A stretch of 64,000 bases of DNA from Methylobacter sp. (GTDB taxonomy: Bacteria; Pseudomonadota; Gammaproteobacteria; Methylococcales; Methylomonadaceae): assembly GCF_030680395.1 (NCBI RefSeq), contig NZ_JAUXVR010000045.1, positions 54,784-118,783 on the forward strand, given 5' to 3'. The translations under genes and the position numbers were made by a program. The notes beneath the pieces are model-generated. The model had not been told where the DNA came from and ran no database searches. It saw nothing but the letters and a program-made list of their open reading frames with translations. How positions within the stretch are numbered: position 1 is the first letter of the stretch; every line of letters begins with the position of its first letter. Below, piece by piece: positions 54,095-63,100 of the stretch.

Positions 54095-54817
54095 TTACTG
54101 TATCCGGCATTCCGCAGTAAAGACAAAACCGATGCCCTGCTCAGTCTTGATCGGTACTTTTATACGGGTCACAGCCGCAATTTTCTGGCGCAATCGGGTC
54201 ACCACCATATCGATACGATGGAAATCAAAGCCATCCAGATTCCCGCCAGTCAAGGCCAACGCCAGTTCACCCCGGCTCGCCGCCTGCCGTTCGCTCTTTA
54301 GCAGGCAGTCCATAAACGTAAACTCGCGGGTAGTTAAAGTGATTTGTGCGCCATCCGGAGTTTGCAGCATCCAATCGGCGCGAAACAAGACCCAGCTTGC
54401 CGCGTTGGCGCTGCTCGCTGTTACGGCAAGCTGTTGCCGAACGCGAGTAGCGGACTGGATATTGGCAACCAGTTCACGCATATCGACCGGTTTTACCAGA
54501 TAGCGGCTCGCGCCTTGATTCAAGCCTTCCACACGGTCATCCACCGAACCGCGCCCGCTCAAAATAATAATTTCGATACCGCCAAATTTGCGCAAATGAC
54601 GAGCCACTTGCAATCCGCTTTCCCCCGGCAGTCCGACATCCAGAATAACCACCTCCACGGGCGCCGCCAGCAGTTGCTTATAAAAGCCCTCCGCACTATC
54701 CGCGCCCCACACAGCATAACCGCTGGAAGCAAGATAGCCCATCATTGAAAGGCGTAAATCATCCTCATCCTCGACAATGGCGATTCGCGGCATTGTTATA
54801 TTAACTTCATCACTCAT
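54095..54817 (-). CDS. OmpR-family response regulator
   Basis: 240 residues: receiver domain with IVEDEDDLR, phosphoacceptor Asp60 (VVILDVGLPGESGL), LSGRG and YLVKPVDM, then a C-terminal winged-helix DNA-binding domain (TLTTREFTFMDCLLKSE and VVTRLRQKIAAVTR). ATG 54817 overlaps the upstream kinase stop by 8 bp; 54793 is an alternative. Pairs with the 7TMR-DISM kinase. Its target is unknown; the giant surface protein gene starts about 2.4 kb away, divergent from the pair. Confidence 0.92.
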   Translation of the reverse strand: MSDEVNITMPRIAIVEDEDDLRLSMMGYLASSGYAVWGADSAEGFYKQLLAAPVEVVILDVGLPGESGLQVARHLRKFGGIEIIILSGRGSVDDRVEGLNQGASRYLVKPVDMRELVANIQSATRVRQQLAVTASSANAASWVLFRADWMLQTPDGAQITLTTREFTFMDCLLKSERQAASRGELALALTGGNLDGFDFHRIDMVVTRLRQKIAAVTRIKVPIKTEQGIGFVFTAECRIQ

Positions 54818-56789
54818 ATATCCACCGTCGTTGCGGCAATCTAAGAACAGCCGTGGTCCCTTTCCCCGGCCGGCTTTCCAGCTTAATGGAGCCGCCATGC
54901 AGCCGGGCAATTCGCCTGACCAGATACAACCCCAGCCCGGCGCCAACCACGCGGCCTACCTGAGTGCTGCGGAAAAATTTATTAAACACCAAATCCAGTT
55001 CATCCGTGGCAATCCCTATACCTTGATCGGACACGGCTAACCGTAAATCATTATCTTCGCCGATGTACGCCGACAGTACGATAGTGCTGCCCGCAGGTGA
55101 ATATTTGAGCGCATTTTCAAACAGGTTATCCAGCAGCACCGACAGCAGTTGCGCGTCCGCGCATAGCCAGCGCTGTTTGATCACTTCGGGGGCCAATGAA
55201 AGATAGACTTGGTGAGTCGCAATCCGGGCATAATGATCGCACAGGGTTTGCAATCGTGCCGGTAAATCGACACGCGTCTCGGATAAAACCCATTGCCGGG
55301 TATTTAGCCGATCAAAAGTAAGATAATTATCGAAAAATTGCGCCAACCGATGAGCGCCGCGCAGAATACGCCCCAGAATATCTATGGATTCCTCATCTTT
55401 GGCGCGCAGCTCAAGTAATTGTGCCGCTGTCTTGATATTCGCAAGAGGCGTGCGCACCTCATGCGACACCATAGCCAGAAATTGGCGCTGCTCTTCCAGA
55501 GTGTGTTCCGCCAAGGTTTTGGCCTGCTGCAGTTCAATTGTGCGCTCCATAACCAAACCCTCAAGCACTTCCCGCTGCCGCTGTTCCATGAGTTCATGCG
55601 CGCGCCGCGCCCGGTTCAGCTGATCCGCCAGACCGTAGAGTATGAATACTGTGCTCAGCAGCAGCGCAAAGGGCACTCCGTAAAGACCTGGCCATCGAGG
55701 AAGCGGCGGCAACCAATTGATCGAAGCAAAATAATACATCGAGGTCACCTGCCAAGGCAGCGTATATATAGCATAGCCATAACCGCGGAGCGGCACCCCC
55801 TGCCGCGAAGCATAATAGCCCAGCACCGGGCTGCCGATAGCTATCGCAAGCCCGGCCAACTTCATCAGCAACACCAAAATTCTATAATAAGGGGTAAGTA
55901 CCATCAATGCCGCCAGCAACAAAAACCAAGCGGTCAGCAGCACGACGAGACGATCCAGACGCGGCAGATAACGCGGCGTTTTCAGCAATATGCGGTGCAA
56001 AACCAACAGTAGAGCTGCACTGAGCGTCTCGAAAAAGCCGATCGAATGCAGTGCCCATTCCGGAGAATCCGGCCACAGCTCACGATAGGCCAAACCGCTG
56101 AAGCTCCAGAAAAACAGCGTATAGCATTGTGCCAACAGGCCAAATACAAGAAAGGCCGACTCGTGTGCGAACAAAGCCAATAGCAGCCCGAGCACTAACA
56201 TCAGCAGCGTCATTCCGGAAATAAAATAGGTTACTTGCTGATCTTTTTGTTCCATCAGCATAAACTGTTCAGCTTTCCACAAGCCGGGCTTGATCATTAT
56301 CGTCGTTTCACTGGTCACCCGTGCCAGCACCTCCCGCGTCGAATGCGGCGGCAAATCAAGCTCAAAGGTTTGGCTCAAGGTTGGAATTGCGCGTTTTGAA
56401 AACGGTTCCGCCATGCCGCCTCGGGTTTCCTGCCACCGTCCGTCTTTGGGCTCAAACAGGTCGACATGACGCAACCTCGCCGGCCCTATCGCCAGCCAGC
56501 GTGTAACAGTTTGATCTCCGGGATTTTCCAAGCGAATGCGCAGCCAAAACGCCGAGTCGGTAGACCCCAAGTTGACCGGCAACTCCGCATTGATAGGGTG
56601 AAACGGCAATTGCCCGGCTAAAACCTCATCAAGCCCCGCTCTGGCCGATACATCCTCGGCCAGCATCACCTGCTGCAACCGCGCCGAATCATCGCAAGCC
56701 GCAGCCGGCGCATAACTGAGGCCGGACAAAAGCCAGCAGCCGACCAGTAAGGCCTGTATCCAAAATGGATAGCTCCGCTGCTTTTTCAT
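54810..56789 (-). CDS. 7TMR-DISM sensor histidine kinase
   Basis: 659 residues. Signal peptide (to about 31), periplasmic 7TMR-DISMED2 domain (about 35-175, AFWLRIRLENPGDQTVTRWL), seven membrane helices (about 187-390), coiled coil, then a HisKA domain with His443 (FLAMVSHEVRTPLANIKT) and an ATPase domain with NLFENALKYSPAG, VSDQGIGI and GAGLGLYLVRRIARLHGG. The periplasmic domain type is thought to bind carbohydrates; the ligand is unknown. Co-translated with the OmpR-type regulator. Confidence 0.92.
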   Translation of the reverse strand: MKKQRSYPFWIQALLVGCWLLSGLSYAPAAACDDSARLQQVMLAEDVSARAGLDEVLAGQLPFHPINAELPVNLGSTDSAFWLRIRLENPGDQTVTRWLAIGPARLRHVDLFEPKDGRWQETRGGMAEPFSKRAIPTLSQTFELDLPPHSTREVLARVTSETTIMIKPGLWKAEQFMLMEQKDQQVTYFISGMTLLMLVLGLLLALFAHESAFLVFGLLAQCYTLFFWSFSGLAYRELWPDSPEWALHSIGFFETLSAALLLVLHRILLKTPRYLPRLDRLVVLLTAWFLLLAALMVLTPYYRILVLLMKLAGLAIAIGSPVLGYYASRQGVPLRGYGYAIYTLPWQVTSMYYFASINWLPPLPRWPGLYGVPFALLLSTVFILYGLADQLNRARRAHELMEQRQREVLEGLVMERTIELQQAKTLAEHTLEEQRQFLAMVSHEVRTPLANIKTAAQLLELRAKDEESIDILGRILRGAHRLAQFFDNYLTFDRLNTRQWVLSETRVDLPARLQTLCDHYARIATHQVYLSLAPEVIKQRWLCADAQLLSVLLDNLFENALKYSPAGSTIVLSAYIGEDNDLRLAVSDQGIGIATDELDLVFNKFFRSTQVGRVVGAGLGLYLVRRIARLHGGSIKLESRPGKGTTAVLRLPQRRWIYE

Positions 56790-56850
56790 TTGCTCATATC
56801 TTTAGTCATCTTCATTGTTTTATCCGTCCCGTTAAGTCGAACAATTAGCC

Positions 56851-56876
56851 CATGTTGGCCGCATCCCGCCAACATG
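56851..56876. repeat. Inverted repeat in the kinase / surface-protein intergenic region
   Basis: CATGTTGGC (56851-56859) and GCCAACATG (56868-56876), perfect 9-bp arms with an 8-nt loop. It lies about 60 bp upstream of the kinase start; it could be an operator or a transcript hairpin. Confidence 0.55.
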
Positions 56877-57026
56877 AAGATATACTCTAAATTAGCTGCC
56901 AAATCGGGTTCCGGCTCGGCTAAAGCCGCTTTTGCTTTGTCAAATTCCGACCTTTACGTAGACATACCTTACTTCAACCAATTATAACCCGCGCCCTCTG
57001 CTGAAATTCAAATTGGTCATGCGTGG

Positions 57027-57049
57027 TAACAAATTGTGACATTTTGTTA
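57027..57049. promoter_or_regulatory. Candidate operator TAACAAA-N9-TTTGTTA
   Basis: Perfect 7-bp arms, 57027-57033 and 57043-57049, upstream of the giant surface-protein gene. The size suits a dimeric regulator. A TTGACA follows at 57081-57086, but no -10 stands at normal spacing. Confidence 0.4.
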
Positions 57050-57113
57050 GTTTTTGTGAGCTTTCGGTATGCCTCGTTATTTGACATTTCCTATAAGTAT
57101 TATGGAAAATGCG

Positions 57114-57145
57114 TAATTATATACGTACAACTACGTATATAATTA
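57114..57145. promoter_or_regulatory. Perfect 14-bp inverted repeat before the giant surface-protein gene
   Basis: TAATTATATACGTA (57114-57127), loop CAAC, TACGTATATAATTA (57132-57145), ending 33 bp before the ATG. AT-rich, so a terminator is unlikely; it is well placed for an operator or for a 5'-leader hairpin. The rest of 56,790-57,178 contains only the two smaller inverted repeats listed here. Confidence 0.75.
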
Positions 57146-57178
57146 TCGCTGATTCTCTTAACCTTAAGGGTCAATAAC

Positions 57179-60100
57179 ATGAAACACAGCCCGCGCTCCT
57201 GGTCAAAAGCACGCCAAAAATCGTCACGTTCCTTGCGCTTAGTCTTGGAACCACGCATGGTATTCGATGGTTCAGTCGCTAACGTCATTGACGCCCAGGC
57301 TGCCGCCGACCCCGCGCCTGATGCGAGTTCCGACGCATCGCTTCCGATTGAAGCGCAAGCCGCCGAATCACAGACCCTGCCGGAGACCTCGCCGGCCTTT
57401 TCATTGGCTGACGCCCAGACCGAGGCTTTACGGCTCATATCCGAATTCCTGCAACAGCCTGATGCACAGAATCAGCTTTTCACCTTGTTCGGCGGCCAAC
57501 AAGACGTCGCTTCCCAGGAATGGCTCGATACCGCCCAATCCCTGTCCCAGGATATTGTGGATGGGCGCTACACGGTTCGCGTTGAAACAATCGGCAATGC
57601 GCAGATCGGCGGCATATTCGCAGCCTATAGCGGGCAAGGCCCGAGCGGCGAAGCTACGATCTTCATCAACCGGGATTGGCTGGATAGAAGCCCAAGCCGG
57701 GAAACTGTCAGCCGCGTCCTGATTGAAGAGCTTGGTCACAGCCTGGACCATGCGCTGAACGGAAGCCGCGATACTGCCGGCGACGAGGGCGAAGCTTTTG
57801 CCGCGTCGGTGCTGCATTCCGATCTGAGCGATGCCGACCGGGCCCGGATCGCCGCCGAAGACGATCGCTCGACTGTCTACCTGGATGGGCAAATCTATGA
57901 AGTTGAAGACGCCGCGCTCACCTTTTCAGCCGTCTATAAAGGCACGCCAAGCTCGTGGAGCCAAGAGGCCCAGCAAATCCAGAACGTAGCCACCGTTAGC
58001 GGCAGCAATTTCAAGTTTACCTCCCTCGACCCGAACGCTCCGTATTTTTCCGGTAATAACGTTTCAGGAACATTGACTTATACCGACAACTTGGGGGCAA
58101 GCCAATCCGTTGACGGGGTGGTCAGCCGTTTGTTCAAGACCGGCAACACTGTCGAAGGCTTGTTCTTCTATGCCTGGGGCAATACGACAACGATTGGCGA
58201 CGGCGCTACCGATGCCGCTGAAACTTCATACATACTCTGTATCGATCCGAGCAAATTCACCGACGGACATTCTTATTACAGCACCAGTAGCGACCCGGTC
58301 GATACCAAGATGAACGCCCTCATCGTTCCGAACAGCGCGCCGGTGGCAAACAACGATATTGCGACAGTAAGCGAAGATAGTTCAATCACCGGCAATGTGC
58401 TAACCAATGACTCGGATGTAAACCTCGATAGCTTGGCCGTCAGCGCATTTACGATCGCCGGATCGGCAGGCCCTTTCGTTACAGGGACTCCTTACGCTAT
58501 TTCCGGCGTTGGCAGCCTGACCCTGAACAGCAACGGCAGTTATACCTTCACCCCTGCCGCCAACTATGCCGGCCCGGTTCCTTTGATAACCTATACCGTC
58601 TCCGACGGCAGCGCAACGAGCACCGCCACGCTGTCCATCAGTATCACGCCGGTCAACGATGCGCCGACCGGCACGGACGATTCGGTAACTACAACTAAAG
58701 ATACTCCGGTTATTCTGGGCATCTCCGATTTCGGCAGCTACAGTGATGTAGAAAGCTCACCGCTGGCTAAAATTCAAATCACAACCTTAGAAACCAAAGG
58801 AGCGCTACAATACTACAACGGCTCGAGCTGGGTAGATGTGCCTTTGAACCAGGAAATCACCGCCGCCGATATCAACGCCGGCAAGCTTCGTTATACGCCG
58901 GCTTCGGGCGAAAGCGGCGCTTCTTATACCACTATCGGCTTCAAGGTCAGCGATGGCAGCGCATACAGCGCCGGCGCCTACACCCTGACAGTCAACGTCA
59001 ATGCAGGCAACGCAGCGCCGGTCGCCAATGCCGATACCGCGCCGGATGCCGTGGAAGCCGGCTATAACATCACCGGCACCAATCCCGCTGGCAATGTGCT
59101 GAGCAATGACAGCGACGCCGATACCGCCATCACGGCAGGAACCACCCATAAAGTTACCTTGGCGGGCAATGCCGGCGCCAACACCTCCGGAGCAGTCGCC
59201 AGCGGCACAACCTCGAGCTCCTCGCCTGCCGGCATCGCCGGACTGTACGGTACGCTGAAAATCGGCGCCGACGGCAGTTATATCTACGAAGTCGACAACA
59301 ACAACGCGACGGTTCAGGCGCTACGCACCACGGCAAACACGCTGACCGAAACGTTCACCTACACGATGGCCGACGCTTCCGGCGCAACCGCAAGCAGTAC
59401 GCTGACCGTGGTCATCAAAGGTTCGAACGATGCCCCGGTCGCTGTGAACGATTACGATACGCTTCAGGAAACAGCGCTGAGCGGAGGCAATTACGGCTCC
59501 ACCTCCGGCAATGTATTGCCGAACGATACCGACGTGGACGCCGGCGATAGCAAAACGGTCAGCGGTTCTTACGCAATAGCTACCGGATCATCGAACGGTA
59601 GTGTGACTGTTACCTTCACAGGAAACGGCCTTGCATCCGTTAGCACTGGCGATTATGTCTATATAGATGGGGCCACGCCTCAAATACTAACTGTCAATGG
59701 TATAGCTATAACGGCTACAAAGACTGCTAGCGGTATCACTCTATCCAATCAAAGCGCTTTAACACAAAACGATCAAGGTGTAACACTGGTCTCAGGAAGT
59801 ATATTGGGCTTCAGCGGCAATAATCCACCTTCCGGAGGCTATAAAACAGCAACAATCAATAGTACGGAAGCACCGTCATCAACAACCATCGGCGTCAGCA
59901 ACATCACAAACACCATCAGCATCGGCATGTCCGTCACCAACGGCACCGATACCAGAACAGTGACCGGCGTAACTTACGACGGCAGCGGCAATATTACCCA
60001 GATCACCGTCAATACCGCGGTTGCCTGGAGCGCCGCCAACCTGACCTTCAGCGCGCCGGCTTCAACAACCCTGACCGGGCGTTACGGCACGCTGACGTTG

Positions 60101-63100
60101 AGTTCCACCGGTTCGTACACTTACAACTTGACCAGCAACGCACTGAATGACGGCCAATCCTTCACCGAGCAGTTCAGTTACCGGCTGAGCGATACCGGAG
60201 GCGCTACAGACGACGCTGTCCTTTATATTACGGTCAGCGGTACGACCACCACGACATTGGCGGATGACAGCGTTACCGTCGCCGAAGATAGCGGCACCTA
60301 CATCATCGGGGCGTCCAATCTTCTGACCAACGATACCAATGCAACATCCATCACCGGCTTTTCCTGGAATGGGCAAACGGCAACGGCCGGCAACAGCATC
60401 ACTGTCTCCGGTATTGGCGTATTAACAGTTAACTCGAACGGGACATTCAGTTTTAATCCTGAGGACAACTATACAGGCACAGTCCCTTCAGTCACCTATA
60501 CAGCCACCGACGGCACTTATGCGGCATCGGCCACGCTATCCATTAGCATCACTCCTGCCAACGACGCCCCAACAGCAACTGACGACACGGTCACTACGCT
60601 GGAAGATACGACCGTTATTCTTGCATTGTCGGATTTCGGCGCCTACAGCGACATTGAAAATACGGCGCTGGCGACGATCAAAATCACCACGCTGGAAACC
60701 AGCGGATCACTTGAATATAACAACGGCACCAGCTGGGTTCCGGTCACGCAGGACCAGGAAATCTCCGTTGCCGACATCAGCGCCGGCAAGCTTCGCTTTG
60801 TTCCGGCTGCCGATGCTAACGGCAGCCCTTACACCACCGTGGGCTTCAAGGTCAGCGACGGCACGGACTACAGTACCGGCGCCTACACGCTGACCCTCAA
60901 TGTTACGCCAGTCAACGATGCGCCGATTAACACCGTACCTGGAGCACAAACGCTCTCCGATTACCAAACCCTGACATTCACCAGCGGCCTGTCCGTCGCG
61001 GATATTGATGACGCCAGCCTGACAGTCAATCTTTCGGTTGCCAACGGTACTCTGAGTACCACGCTCGACAACCAGAATGGCACGGGCGGGAAAAGCGGCG
61101 GCGGTACGGCAGGCAGTCCGCTTGTTTTGACCGGCACCAAGGCCGAAATCAACGCCATGCTTGCGTCGCTGGTGTACACGCCGGACGGTGGTTTTTCCGG
61201 CGCCGACACACTGCGCATGGTAACAACCGATGCCGGCGGACTAAGCGATACCGATTACGTAGCGATCACGGTCAATGCAGACAACCGGGCGCTGACAGTG
61301 TCCAGCCCAACCGTCAACGAAGCCTCGCCTTACGCGGTTTTCAGCGTGAGCGGCGCCACCGGGCAAAAAGTGTTTTTAGCGCTTGATATAACAGGCACCG
61401 GCACTGGCTATGCGGTCAGCGGCAGCGACTTCTTGCCAAGCCTGGAATATTTCAACGGCACAAGCTGGACGGCTTACACCGGCGCGCCGGTCGCCATTCC
61501 TGTCGGCGGCACGGTATTGCTGGTACGCACCCCGATCCTGCAAGATACCGTGAACGAAGGTTCCGAAACGTTTAAATTAACCGCCGCCAATACCGCCGGA
61601 GTTGCCAATGCGACCGGCGGAATCGCTACAATTCGCGATGATGGCCAAGGGGATATCTATCCCGACAATACCACAGGCGCTACCGACAATGGCGCCACCA
61701 AGGATGACGACCGGCCTCTAGCCGTCAACAACATCACCGTCAATGAAGCTTCGGCTTATGCGGTGTTTGAGGTGACCGGTGTAGCGGGGCAAAAGGTTGC
61801 ATCCCTGGCCTTGGTTGATGGCACGGCTCAGGGCGGTTCCGATTATGGAACCTCATTCGAATATTTCAATAGTGGTACTGGTACCTGGACAGCCTATTCG
61901 CCCTCGATCACACTGGACGGCACCGGCAAACTCTTGGTGCGCACCACCATTAACAATGACACAGTAACACCGGTTTACGAGGGCGCCGAAACATTCGGCC
62001 TGGTGGCAACTAATGTCGGTGGCCGCAGCTTCTCTGGAACAGCGGTTATTCTCGATGATGGAACAGGTGATATTTATCCAAATAACACGACCGGCACCAA
62101 AGATCCCAGCCCAACAGGCCTGGACTACGACTCAGCGGTATCGGTTACCGCATTCGGCCCGGTCAATGAAGGCTCGACCTTCGCGATGTTCACAGTGACC
62201 GGAACGGCCGGCGTGCCGCTGGAGCTGTCGTTGAATAACCGCAGCACAGCATTGGAGCTCGATAGCACTCAGAGCAATTACGCAAAAATCGAATATTCGG
62301 ATGACGGTTCAAACTGGACGGTTTATACATGGGATGGTACAGAGGGTAACAAACCGACAGCTCCCGGCAGCCCGGGTAACGGCACGTTCTATGTCCGCGT
62401 CACCATTGCCAGCGAGACCGACACAATCCATGAAGGAGCTGAAACTTTTGACTTAATCGCTACCACGATCGCGACAGGTACAACCTTAACCCAATCCGCA
62501 TACGCGACAAGCACCATCATAGACAACGGCACCGGAAGCAAATACGACGGCACCATTACCTCAGGTACGCCTACCAGCAACAACAGTAGCTTGGACAACG
62601 ATACCCCGACGCTCACGGTTTCCAGCCCGACAGTATCTGAAGGCGACGGCTACGCGGTCTTTACTGTCAGCATCGATCATGCCTCAACCACAAATATCAG
62701 CTTCACGCCCAGCCTTAGTAATGTTACGGCCACACTTGCTACCGACACGGCCGCAGCCAATACATTGGAAGTCTCCACCAACGGCGGCACCTCATGGAGC
62801 ACTGTTAGCGGCGCGGTAACCATTGCCGCAGGCCAGACCTCGGTGCAACTACGCTTAGCGATCACAGACGACACGGCTATAGAGAGTTCGGAGACTTTTA
62901 CTCTGTCTACAGGAACGGTCACCGGCACTCTTACCAGCAGCACGGCAGTTATCGGCACCGCCACTATTACAGATAATGATTCACCCTCGAATCATACTCC
63001 TGTAGCGCAGAACGACACCGGCAGCACCGCCGAAGACACCACCTTGACGGTCAGCGCCGCCAATGGCCTGATCACCAGTACTTTGGTATCCGGCGGCATC

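Noticed and set aside
57081..57103. Promoter TTGACA with TATTAT for the surface-protein gene
   Set aside because: Spacing is only 11 bp, too short for sigma-70.
57716..57790. Active metalloprotease in the surface protein
   Set aside because: The HExxH histidine is replaced (EELGH), so catalysis cannot be claimed.
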